NCBI GenBank assembly: GCA_029747585.1 | Contig: JAPEVF010000142.1 | Coordinates: 1 to 64,000 of the forward strand | Direction: 5' to 3' | DNA from: Pleurotus djamor | Lineage: Eukaryota; Basidiomycota; Agaricomycetes; Agaricales; Pleurotaceae | Length of the DNA: 64,000 nucleotides | In this document: positions 40,419-51,159 of the stretch, piece after piece | How positions within the stretch are numbered: the stretch's first letter is position 1 | Layout: every line of letters begins with the position of its first letter | Program-made: the position numbers and the translations under genes | The notes under the pieces: model-generated | Database searches by the model: none | What the model was told of the DNA's origin: nothing | What the model saw: the letters and a program-made list of their open reading frames with translations, nothing else

Positions 40419-41699
40419 TTACCCTTCACGGTTGCGCGTATACATATTATGATCGACTTTGACTGTATTCACGGATGGAAGCTGGGTGAAAACCATGTCG
40501 GCAAACTCACTGCCCGCAGAAACTCCAGCTAGAGTCGGTTGGCGATCCGGGAGGAGAAACCGATCCCGGCTTTGTACCTCCAGCCATTGAAAGTTTCCAA
40601 AGTGGCTTAACCACTTTGAGAGACTCACATAGCTTTCACGTCCGACTCCGGACCATTGCCTCGAGCGCAGCTCCAAGATGAAGCCCGCTATGGGGACGGA
40701 GGGCGTGGGGAAAGGCAGTAGGTCATCATGCCGAAGGGAATCCAAGATGAACTTGATCTTTACTGTTAAGTCCTCGAGTCGGCAAGGTAAACGGCCAAGC
40801 CATGTAGAGACGTCTCGCCACCGATCAGGGAACGCGCAATCGGAACGGTGGCAGGTAATTTCCAAGTCAGATGGATGTGACTTGGTGCCGATAAACTGTT
40901 CATCAAAAAACATGACGATGAATATGATGGGGGCGTGAAGCGACTGCAGACACGGTAGAAAATCGGGTGCGCGGAAAGCCTGGAAAGGTTCCCAAACCGT
41001 GAAATCATGAACATGTAGAAGGGTTATTGCGGGGTGTCGTCGAAGAAATTTGAGGAGCATGTAGGGCGATCTCATGGCCTTGTAAATGTGTAGTTCCTTT
41101 AACGAGGGAAGGAGTAACTCCAAACCAAAGGTACTCCATTCGTTAGAGTGCCACCCACAGTATCTAAGTTCCAACGCTCTGATGGAACTGAAGTAAGATA
41201 GACATGGCATGATGGAAGGCGAGGATAGATCAGGGGGAGGGCCTGTTTTGTTCAATTGCAGATGCATCAATGACAAACGTGTACGCTCATGGTGACGCCA
41301 CCCAGAAATTGATACCTCAGAGGGTAGTTTCCTGGCCAGCGTCTGGAGGGTGCGTTGATAGGGAATAGGAAGATGGGCAACGGGCCGACCTCGATCGAAG
41401 AACTGGCAAACGAGACGTCGAACTGTGGTGACACACTTGGAGAGGCCGATTACAACTAGCATCGACCTTGTCAGAGGAGATACGAGGTTAAATCTGAGCT
41501 CGTCCAGGGTTCCTGCGTCATCATCGAGGAATTTGAGGCCACATCTATGAAGAAACCCCGGCGAAAGGTAGTCAAGAATCTTGCGTGAAGCTAAACACAG
41601 ATTGAAATGTGCTCGCAGGTCAAGCTCGTTTGTGATGTGGGCGAATAGATCCAAGTCGAGTTCGTATAATTTACTTTCCATTGGCCTAGAAGTAGGCAT
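40419..41699 (-). CDS. F-box-like protein, single exon
   Basis: 426 aa without introns, starting MPTSRPMESKLYELDLD. Residues about 14-50 (LFAHITNELDLRAHFNLCLASRKILDYL) look like an F-box, the Skp1-binding element of ubiquitin ligases. The rest is an irregular Leu-rich array typical of the large F-box families of mushrooms, with no clear catalytic motif. The target is unknown. It is transcribed divergently from the BTB gene, about 506 bp away. Confidence 0.65.
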   Translation of the reverse strand: MPTSRPMESKLYELDLDLFAHITNELDLRAHFNLCLASRKILDYLSPGFLHRCGLKFLDDDAGTLDELRFNLVSPLTRSMLVVIGLSKCVTTVRRLVCQFFDRGRPVAHLPIPYQRTLQTLARKLPSEVSISGWRHHERTRLSLMHLQLNKTGPPPDLSSPSIMPCLSYFSSIRALELRYCGWHSNEWSTFGLELLLPSLKELHIYKAMRSPYMLLKFLRRHPAITLLHVHDFTVWEPFQAFRAPDFLPCLQSLHAPIIFIVMFFDEQFIGTKSHPSDLEITCHRSDCAFPDRWRDVSTWLGRLPCRLEDLTVKIKFILDSLRHDDLLPFPTPSVPIAGFILELRSRQWSGVGRESYVSLSKWLSHFGNFQWLEVQSRDRFLLPDRQPTLAGVSAGSEFADMVFTQLPSVNTVKVDHNMYTRNREG

Positions 41700-42087
41700 T
41701 TAGTATATGCTTCGACTGGACAGAGATTGAGTGTTACATACGAACGACACTGAGGTGGTCGCGATCAGAGTCTCTGAGCGATCCTTTAGTCACTTATATC
41801 CATAGTACACCCGGGGAATTAGGGCGGCACAAGTGAGTCCTTGAATGTCATAGCGACTGCCGAGAAGTGGTGAGAGCCCTTGGGAGCCTTTTGGAGTTCA
41901 CATCAGAGGATGACTCCAGGCTGAGAATAAGTAGTACTTTGTCAAATTGATTGCACTGGGAATGGGGGAAGAGGATGAGATGTGGTAGCACGGGCAGCTA
42001 AGCCGCGGCATGCGCATGGCAAACTTTCCAATGGATTGACTTCGGGAACAAGTTCGAAGGGATACTCTGATTGAGAGCAAATTGAGA

Positions 42088-42125
42088 GGGCATCCGTCAC
42101 AGTCACGAGACTGTGATCGTTCGTG
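42088..42125. repeat. Palindromic repeat, copy 2
   Basis: A perfect 8 bp inverted repeat TCACAGTC-ACGA-GACTGTGA at 42096-42115, inside a longer stretch shared with 40068-40103. It lies about 80 bp before the likely start of the BTB gene and could be a cis element for it. Confidence 0.8.
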
Positions 42126-42205
42126 ACTTTAATAACGCGTTCTCGACCCTTGTGGCGTCCGTCCACCTCGCCTTTCTCTTTCAGCCGAGTCACTTCAACG
42201 CCAAT

Positions 42206-43294
42206 ATGTCGCCCTCAAACTCGCCTCGATCGTCTCTCGAGGAGCCCAAATCCAAACGACGGAGGATGGGTCCAACCCGTTGCGATGGCTGTAGCGACGA
42301 CCCACGCTGTCCGAGCCACCACGCCCGTGTTGAAAAACATCCGTTCTGGTTCAACGACGGCGATGTGATATTCCAGGTTGAAGATGCTCGGTTTAAGATA
42401 CACCGGGATAAGCTACAGTGTTCTTTGGTGCTTTGGGATATGTTTGAGCTTCCTCAGCCTCCAGACGCTGAGAATATTGATGGGTGTCCTTTGGTCGCTA
42501 TGGCTGGGGATAGTATGAAAGACTGGATGGCCGTGTTGAAGTGGATGTATGACCCTCAGTAAGTGGCACTTACACACGAGGTGGAAATGCCGACTGAACT
42601 CGGGGGTTTAGAGGCTTCTCTGCGCAAGTGGCGGTATTTGATGTCATTGCAGGCGTGCTACGGATAGCTAGCAAGTATGAGATGCCCGCGTTGCGGCAGG
42701 CAGCTATACGTGAGCTGCAGCTTTGTTGGCCAGTTGACCTGGCGAATATGACATTCAATGCATTTTCAAATGCATCAGGTAAGCCATCCAACCTCGTATC
42801 TCGTTCCGAGTGGCTCAATGTCAAATGCAATCATAATAGAGGCTATACAACTCGCTCGTGAATGCGACGTCCCTTCAATCCTCCCAGCCGCATTCTACGC
42901 ACTCTCCGTCCAACGTTGGAGCTGTTCTGCCGACGGCGGGCGTTCTCATACCATCCTCTCGCCGCACGATCTTCGTCGTTTGATCGTCGGACGCGAACGT
43001 CTGCAAGATATCTACCTTCAGCTTACTTTGGACCCCTTGTCGACGCCTAGTCGTCCCCCCATCTGTCAGCAGTGCAAACCGTTATTGGAGAATCACTGGC
43101 GTCAGAAACTCCGACCTGACTATACTTCCCCTCGTTCGTGTTGGCTGCTTAAGGTGCTCAAGGACATGTTGGATAGCGACGATGGTGCTTCTCATACCCA
43201 GCTATGCTCACTATGCGTAACCACGCATCGTTCTATGATCGGGCAACGGCTAGTATGGCTCTTGAACGAGATACCACAAGTCTTTGCGCTTTAA
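42206..43294 (+). CDS. BTB/POZ domain protein
   Basis: It starts MSPSNSPRSSLEEPKSKRRR; an in-frame ATG-less extension upstream is possible. Residues about 50-65 (GDVIFQVEDARFKIHRDKL) open the BTB fold, which continues through LVLWDMFELP and WMAVLKWMYDPQ and, after an intron, VLRIASKYEMPALRQAAIREL. A second intron precedes AIQLARECDVPSILPAAFYAL. The C-terminus has two CxxC-type pairs (PICQQCKPLL and LCSLCVTTH). Such BTB proteins are greatly expanded in Agaricomycetes and may be Cullin-3 adaptors. Ends at PQVFAL. Confidence 0.8.
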
Positions 43295-43556
43295 ACCTTC
43301 CATGGGCCAATCTCGAAGTCATAACTATGAAACCACACAAACATTTGTCGTTATCCTAAACTATTTAATGTGTAGAGTATGTCCCAACGATGTTCATGTT
43401 TATTTTTACGTGCAATAAGCTGAAGCCGAGCGGGTGGCTTCAACAGAGCAGTCGCGGGACTGGGGCGTGATCCTCTCTCCAACCAGAGATCCATTAAATT
43501 ATGTACATAGCAGTTGCGAAAATCGAACGAAGCAAGGGAGAGAGAAGGGGGGTGCT

Positions 43557-44864
43557 TTATTTGGTGGTATCACCCAAATCGACCTCAGCGGGCGCCTTGT
43601 CCGAAGATTTCGAACCAGAAGCTTCTCGCCCAAGCGGGGGTGGACTCGACCTTCCTGCACCTGGATTGGGAGAAGGCGCGGGTGATGCAGAGTTGGCGAG
43701 TCTTTGGTCCAAGGCTTTGAGAGCCATGGCCCTATATGTCATTGTAAGTGTCCAAGTCAGAACGGAATGACAATGACAAGATGAGCTTACCTTCGCCTTT
43801 CTGCTTCCGCCCGAGCACTTCCGGGAACTTGAGTGTAAATTCCAGATTCGACGTCACCTTGGGTCGTGGGGATCAGGTGGAGACGATTAGCGAGTGAATA
43901 GACGGTGTTGCCCAATAGCGAGATGGGATAACTAGGTGGATGTGAGTATTGAGTAAAATGGCATAAGTGGGTCGAAGAACTTACTGGGCGAACGGAGGGA
44001 ACCAAGAAAGAAGAGAAAACGTCTCACTACGGTCTCCGTAGGTCACCATTCCACCAACCACATCCGAAGTGTTTTTCTTGTAGAAACGAAGGTATATCCA
44101 GCCAACAAACCAGCCAAATTGGATGATGATCCAAGGACATTGGAAGCCAACAAGGCACAAGACCGTTGAAAGACCGAGGTATGCCATTGGTAGGCTCTGT
44201 ACTCCACGTCAGTGAGATGAACCCAGGAACTGCGGATGTGGGCGCACCTTTACGCGAGTTTTGAGGACTCCCATGACTTGAACTTGATGTTCGGGTATAA
44301 GTTGTGTAAAAGCGACCATAATGCCAATTTGCAAGGACATTTGGCCTCGGTATTGCATTCCATAACTACATTGATTATGAGCTGGATTCTCATTCTCGCC
44401 CGAAAAGAGGATAACCACTTACAGGAACATGTCAGCATTTCTCGTAGCAATAAACTCTATCCAGTTGAACCCAAAAGCGATAATGTTGGAAAAGGTGACT
44501 GTGACAACGATGAATTTGATAGTCTCTATACTGCCCCAAAGGCGCTCGAGGTAGCGTAATGATGGTGGAACAAAGATGATAGTGGCAATGAACTGTGCTC
44601 GTCGGGTCAGCTCGATGTGTCATCGCAATCATGGCGGAAAAGACGCACCTCGAATACGTTCGTCTCGACGAAGGCGGATGTGAATAGCGTCCAAGGGTAT
44701 AAGAAACTGAGTCCGGGAATCAACGTCAAGTAGGGCGTTGCACCGACGCCGACGAAACGCAGCCAGGCGTAGAGTGCGGACAGAGCGACTGTAGCCGCGG
44801 TGAAACCACGCGTCACGGGTGGAGTCGAGGAAATGATTTGTAGCGGGGAGCTGAGGATTGCCAT
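43557..44864 (-). CDS. TMEM115/DUF1751 rhomboid-like Golgi membrane protein
   Basis: About seven exons from MAILSSPLQIISSTPPVTRG. The conserved opening TPYLTLIPGLSFLYPWTLFTSAFVE is followed by IVVTVTFSNIIAFGFNW, YGMQYRGQMSLQIG, QLIPEHQVQVMG and FQCPWIIIQFGWFVGWIYLRFYKK. About six membrane helices result. The rhomboid protease Ser/His pair is absent, as expected for the inactive TMEM115 group, which acts in Golgi-to-ER retrograde transport in animals. A soluble Pro/Ser-rich tail ends EVDLGDTTK. Divergent from the FAM32A gene, 182 bp between starts. Confidence 0.85.
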
Positions 44865-45046
44865 GACCCAGAGAGTTCAGCGCGCAGAGTCCGTGGCTGA
44901 GTCGACGTCGAAGAGGCCTCGTAAGATTTCAGGCTCGGAGATTTTTGTTGGCAGCGAGAGAGATGGAGGCGGCAAAAGCGGCGTGACAACACTAAGCGAA
45001 CGCGTGACCCCTGTGACGTCTTCAGCCGTTTGGTCTCAACCATCTC

Positions 45047-45603
45047 ATGTCCGATTATGACTTTCGTCCCGGAGGCTCACTCAAGCTCAAGGGAGGCGTT
45101 GCGGAGGGCGGTATCGTGAAAAAGTACGCACTAGCTTATATTTTGCTTGGGCCTCGTTTTCTGACCTCCCCACAGGAAGAAAAAGTCGAAATCAAAGTCG
45201 AAGGAGAAACAGTCTACTCCTCCGGCAGATGCAGAACGCGCCCGTGTAAAGGAGATGCTGTTCAAGGAGGACAAGGACTCCCAATCTCCTTCAGGCAGCG
45301 GTCGAAACTCACCTGCAGTATCAGGCAGTAACGGCCGCAAAACCAAAGCGGAGGAACGCTTTGAAGAGGTTCAGAAACGCAGAGTACGTTCCCTCATCTG
45401 CCTCGCTCGCACCTTTACTAAGATTCTGCGCTAGCTTGCGGAACGTGTCGCCAAAATGGCCCACAAAACCCACAAGGATCGTGTCAACGAGTTCAACTCC
45501 CATCTCGAGTCCCTCAGCGAGCACCACGACATCCCGAAGGTATGCCTACCCGTGCTATCTCGCTTAGCATTCTCTTACACCCCTGTAGGTGGGCCCTGGT
45601 TGA
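45047..45603 (+). CDS. FAM32A homologue
   Basis: A small nuclear protein of about 130 aa from four exons. It starts MSDYDFRPGGSLKLKGG; exon 2 gives the lysine tract KKKKSKSKSKEK and KTKAEERFEEVQKRR. Exon 3 gives ERVAKMAHKTHKDRVNEFN, then LSEHHDIPK, and exon 4 adds VGPG and stop. The KTHKxRVExFN and EHxDIPKV blocks are the family hallmark. Human FAM32A sits in the spliceosome near the 3' splice site. Confidence 0.88.
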
Positions 45604-45801
45604 GATTTGCCGCGTACCCAATTGTTCAGTTCGTTGTCGGGTCGCTTCCTGGATTGTTTCACCTTATCCGTGTCTCTGGATGTCTTCGAGCTTTATACAT
45701 CCATGATGTTTGGACTCCGTGGACTGTCCACCGTACTAGTCTCACTGTAAATTACATTGCATGAATCAAAAGTGTTATTGTAACATATTTGGCCCACTAG
45801 T

Positions 45802-48051
45802 ATGAAAATGTCCGAAAACGTGACCGATATAGAACGAAACTTGCTTCTTCCCTTCATCCTCCTCACCGCCTCGTCGTGTCCTGCACCTGCCACAGCGACG
45901 ATGGCTGCTGCACGTATAGACAAGAAGCCACACATATGTCCGCCATCTACTGCAACACATCCATCCGACCGATGGGAAACCATGTTTGTCTACTCCTTTA
46001 TAACAAAGTTCACCAATCTACGAGGCAAAGTCGAAGGCTTGGATACACCCATGGAGTCAGCCTGTTTTTTGTCTCTCCTGGATGCCACTCTAATCGTTCT
46101 TCGACGTGTCCGTGGCGCTATAGCTTAGAAACTGCCTTACTCTCTCCTGAGGCTAGCCCCATCCTGGTCGATGTGCTCAGTCGCTTCATCCGCAATCTGA
46201 GACCACAGACGCGTAATCTCAAGTGAGCACACGTCTATGCAATCTGTTCCCCCTACGCCAATTTCTAAATAACGTCATTCATGTTCAGCACCGATCAAAT
46301 ATCTTCGACTGTTGCCACTGTCATGCTCGAGTACTTAAAGGGCTCCGAGAGGTCTGTGTTCTGGGACGATACTATCAAGGCCAACCTGGACCCGTTCCAT
46401 GGTGTGCAAGGCGGCNTTTTTTGGTGGTGATTGGGATTTCAAGGTCCTTCTCCCTGGTTCCAAACTTTAAATCTCCCCTCATGCCTATCCTATCCCTTCC
46501 AGCTCAAGATCCTGCGACAGCTCGTTGAGCTGCAGTTGTGCCACAGTCCAGATATCAAGGCCACTATCGACGGCGCGTGGGGAGTGGTCCACAACAAACA
46601 CAAGAAAAAGGATACTGGAGGCCATGCCGACTCTGATACCAAGACCCAAGAATCGCTCCAACTCCTTCCTATAGGTCAAGACTTGCAACGAAAACGTTTC
46701 TGGGTTGCTGATGGTCTGTGCATTTCTTTTGCTCCATCGGCCAGTATTTGCGTGTATTTGCCTGGGGAGACGAAATCATCATATCATATCTTCGTCTCCG
46801 CGCCTTCGGCCTACTCCGTCCGGCCTAAGCTTCTGTCAAAGTCCGTAACCACTCACTCACGGTTCCTTATGTTCTTTTATAGATTCTCCACGCGTCTACA
46901 CGTCCACGAACCCATGGAAGATTACTGCAACGTTCCAGACAGTGACGTCCACTCTTGAGGAGTATACGGCACTCATTGATGAACTGAAAGCAATGGGCCC
47001 ACCAGAGCTTAAGAAAGGTGAACGGAGAACAAAACTCGAACAGAATCACCTTGCCCTGGTCGCTTCACTTGAGGGACGTATTCCGACAATCGAAGCTGAA
47101 CTTGCTGTAAGTGGCTGATTTTGCTGCGTTGATATCGATCGGTGCTAACGTCTTCATCCGTCGATTTTTCCACCGTTGGTATAATTTGGCCCGCCTCGCA
47201 GAGGATACAAAGGGTCCGACGTCGAATCGAAAACAAAAGGACATCCACCATGCTCGCAGAACTGCGAGAAACGAGGACAAGGCGCCAGACTAGAAAGCCA
47301 GACTATGTGTATACCAATGAAAACGCTAGCGACGTTAGTTCGACCGCTTTTTCTCCTCACACCCAGCCGCTGACTCGGATTTAGGACGATGCCGACGAGT
47401 ACGTCGATCAAGGCGATGAAAATTACGACGAAGAGTTCGACGAGGACGATTTTCTCAATTTTCGGTCCGACGCACCGAATGCTTCAGGCTCCCGTCGTGG
47501 CTCTGGCTCTACAGCGAAGCGGCGTTCGACAAGGAATGCGAATNAAAAACGCGAATGGAAAACGCGAGGCCTCTTCGGATGCTTGGGAATGGCGTGGTGA
47601 AAGACGCTCCACCAGACGGCTTGGTGGTGATACCAGCGCCTCTGACCCAGAACCTCCCTATAAGCGTGCGAGAACTGAAGACAGCATGGTTAGCGCAAAT
47701 TCGGTTGGCGATGCCTCATCGACATCCGCTATCTCACATGGTGATGGCACCTCTCTCAAGGTGAAGACAACCGGTGCTGCAGCCGTCAAGCCGACCGAAG
47801 TCGCGCTGGAGCAGTTCGCTGGCCGGAAAAAGAGCAAATTCTGGTATTACGCCGTCGAACCAGTCACACCTTCTCAGCCGCCAGCTGTTGACCCCGGCGG
47901 TGTCAAAGCTGTTAACGGTAATTCCAACGGGTACCGAAATGGCCACGGTGCGATCAATGGGAATGGTCGCGCACAGTCACCTCCTCCGACAGATATTGAG
48001 GATGGCAGTAAATCCGTCAGCTCTGAGAGCGTGGTTGCGCCGGTATCGTAG
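45802..48051 (+). CDS. DDT/WHIM-domain chromatin regulator
   Basis: It starts MKMSENVTDIERNLLL. A DDT-like helical block spans several introns: RWETMFVYSFITKFTNLRGKVEG, SPEASPILVDVLSRFIRNLRP and VATMLEYLKGSERS. A WHIM1-like segment follows (DFKLKILRQLVELQL), then WHIM2 with PIGQDLQRKRFWVADDSPRVYTS and WKITATFQTV. A charged coiled coil (LEQNHLALVASLEGRIPTIEAEL), an acidic stretch and WEWRGERRSTRRLGG end the conserved part. Such proteins pair with ISWI-type remodellers. Two extra Ns (46416 and 47544) break the frame; omitting each restores it. Confidence 0.75.
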
Positions 48052-48357
48052 TGGCATTCCCGTCTCTTTTTCTTGGTCTTATCTATTGGTTCAACGTTAG
48101 AGCTTCATCCCTGTATAACATCTATTGCGCACATCTTATCTGATCCATACCTATTCTTGACAAATATTCAATTTCTTGCTGCTTGCCTGCTTGTTCTGTT
48201 TGAGGTCCACGGAACCAATCAGCAGCTGTCGTTTACAATTCCAGGCCTGAGCTCCACGTGCTGGAAGAACCCTGAATCGCTGATCGGGTTGCTTATTTTT
48301 GGGATTTTGACGCCATCGACCGCAAAGTGCACACTTTCGCTTCCCCTCCCATCATTA

Positions 48358-50882
48358 ATGTTGACGAGGCCAGCTCAAAATGCTCTGCTCAAGTCCATCC
48401 AGCCACTATTTCGCTTCAGAGGATGCTTGCTGGCGAAGTCAACTTCAACCCGACGACGAGACATCTCGACTTCATCCCGGAAGCTAGCTCACCCGACAAC
48501 CGTACCTATCCCTCCGTCCGTCGATGACCATGCTCTCGTGGCCCTCTTGGATCAACCCTCGTCGTCCGGGCTCGTCTCGAGACTGTTTCAGACCCAAGGG
48601 GGACTATTTGGCCACAAAGAACTCCAGCAACCTAGCGGCTTTATCACTCTTGCAGAAGCCACTCTCGTCCGGGCTCAGATTCTCACTAATCGAATCTTAC
48701 GCGCTCGAGAGTCACAAGATGAGCTGAGGAAGGTTGTCAAGAATCTTGATAGACTCAGCGACATGCTCTGCGGAGTGATAGACCTGGCCGAGCTGGTGCG
48801 CAATGCACATCCGGACCGTGCTTGGGTCGAAGCTGCGAATCAAGCTTATGAGACATTATGCGAGTTCATGAATGTACTGAATACTGATGTTGGCCTCTAC
48901 GATGTATGTAGTAACTTGCAATATCATCTTCGACGATGTCTTACATGGTTCATTCGCTTCCAGGTTCTCAAAGCTGTGTTGTCTGACTCAACCATTGTCC
49001 AAGCAATGGGACCCGAAGAATATAGTACAGCGCAGATATTCTGGCACGACTTCGAGAAATCTGCGATCAACCTGCCGCCGGAACAGCGCCAACGATTTGT
49101 TTCTCTCTCTTCGGAAATTCTCGTTCTGGGCCGAGAGTTTCTACAAGAAGCAAACACTGCGCGACCTCCGGCTTCTATCCATGCTTCTGAATTGGCTGGC
49201 CTTAAGGACAAGGGCATGGGTGCCAGACTGCAACTTCAGGCTCAATTTACGCAGAAGGATCTACTCGTATATCCAGGTTCTTTGCAGGCTCAAATGATAA
49301 TGCGTTGTGCACCGGCCGAAGAGCCTAGACGAAAACTATACATCGCGGCCAACTCCAGCACACCCTCCCAAATAGAACTCTTAGAACGTCTGCTACGCAC
49401 GCGAGCCGAGCTTGCACGACTTGTTGGCAAAGAAAGCTTTGCCCACATGACGCTTTCCGACAAAATGGCCAAGTCTCCTGGTAAGATCATGGCAACTCAG
49501 CATTCTGTTCCCGACTAATACTGTCGCCACAGAAAACGTCCAATATTTCCTCGATGCATTAATGGACTATACCCGACCATACGCCCGAAAGGCTTTGCGC
49601 ACATTAAGCATGCGCAAGCAAGCCCATCTACAAACACCGCCCTTCCCAACTATCCAAGCCTGGGATCGTGACTTCTATTGCCCGCCTGAACCTCCAGCTC
49701 CGCCCGTACCACTGCCTCCTCTTACTCTCGGTACCGTGTTTGCTGGTCTATCCAGGCTATTTTATCACCTCTACGGTATTTCCCTCCGACCAGCAGAATG
49801 CGCACCAGGAGAAGTATGGCATCCCCATGTCCATAAACTTGAGGTCGTAGACGAAGATGCAGGCGTAATAGGTTGGATCTACGCCGACTTGTTTGCACGG
49901 AGAGGAAAGCCAAGTGGCGCTGCCCACTACACCGTACGATGTTCTCGTCGAACAGATGACGACGATGAAGCTGAGGATGGGTCAATCCCTGCTGCCGAAC
50001 CATATGTCCGTGTATCACAGTCGTTTGAATCTTCCAAACGTCACCGTGTTCGCGGTCAAGACGGAGAGTTCCAACTTCCGCTTGTCGTTCTCGTGTGCGA
50101 GTTTGCACGGCCTTCCGTCTCCAGTGGACCCACTCTCCTGGATTGGCACGAAGTCATAACCCTCTTCCATGAGATGGGTCATGCCATGCATTGTGAGTAA
50201 ATTTCTCGCATCCAGTCACCGCTACGCTTACCACCGTCATCGGCTAGCTATGATCGGTCGAACTGAGTATCAAAACGTATCCGGTACTCGTTGTGCAACG
50301 GACTTCGTAGAACTTCCTTCAATCCTTATGGAGCATTTCCTCAGTTCACCGACTGTCCTCTCCCTCTTCGACGTTTCTTCGAGTACACCTTCGTCAGCAT
50401 GGCAAGTCGGAAATCATCACCAAGACCCTTGCCATTCCATTGACACCCACTCGCAAATCCTCCTCGCCGCCATGGATCAAGTATATCATTCACCATCGGT
50501 AGTCGACCCTTCGTTCTCATCTACTTCTGCTCTTGAGGCTTTACACAAGTCCAAGGGACTCATACCATACGTACCGGGCACTTCGTTCCAGACCCAATTC
50601 GGACACTTATTTGGATACGGCGCAACATACTATTCCTATCTTTTCGACAGAGCTATCGCCTCTCGAGTGTGGAGCCAAGTCTTCCATGCTGACCCCCTCA
50701 ACCGGGAGCTGGGTGACAAATACAAGAGAGAGGTGCTCAGGTTTGGTGGCGGACGAGACCCATGGAAGATGGTCAGTCACCTCCTTGACTCGCCTGAGTT
50801 GGAGAACGGCGACGCAGATGCAATGAAGGAAGTGGGTCAGTGGCGAATAGAAGACGAAGTGGGTCAACCTGGAAGACATTGA
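48358..50882 (+). CDS. MIP1: Mitochondrial intermediate peptidase (M3A metallopeptidase)
   Basis: It removes octapeptides from imported mitochondrial precursors after the main processing peptidase. The first exon starts [20 protein letters not shown], an Arg-rich presequence with [10 protein letters not shown]. It continues through [13 protein letters not shown], and later exons carry WDRDFYC and [13 protein letters not shown]. The zinc site is [16 protein letters not shown], containing HExxH, with the intron directly after it. [15 protein letters not shown] follows, giving the third zinc ligand in the ExxS-type segment. The C-terminus has [24 protein letters not shown] beside HD genes is the diagnostic synteny of the mushroom A mating-type locus. 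Convergent with HD1, 277 bp between stops. Confidence 0.93.
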
Positions 50883-51159
50883 CGACGGTTCGCATCAGTC
50901 GGTATCCGTTGTCCTCCTGAATCATACATCTCATATGCTACGACGACCATATTATAAGAATAAGAATACATTTGACATTTGCGGGCCTACGGCTATTCCA
51001 TAACAAGTAGATATAACAACGATAACAAGTGAGCATGGAGAGCAAGAAAACATGAAAGCAAAGGGAATAACAATATGTGTATGTGAAACGACGGAAAAAA
51101 TGATGATGGGTATGCGCATGACTAACAAGATGACGGGGCCGAGAGTTCGATGCGATGGA

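Noticed and set aside
43557..44864. Active rhomboid protease or Derlin
   Set aside because: No catalytic GxSG or His residue in the helices; the opening block and order fit the inactive TMEM115 group.
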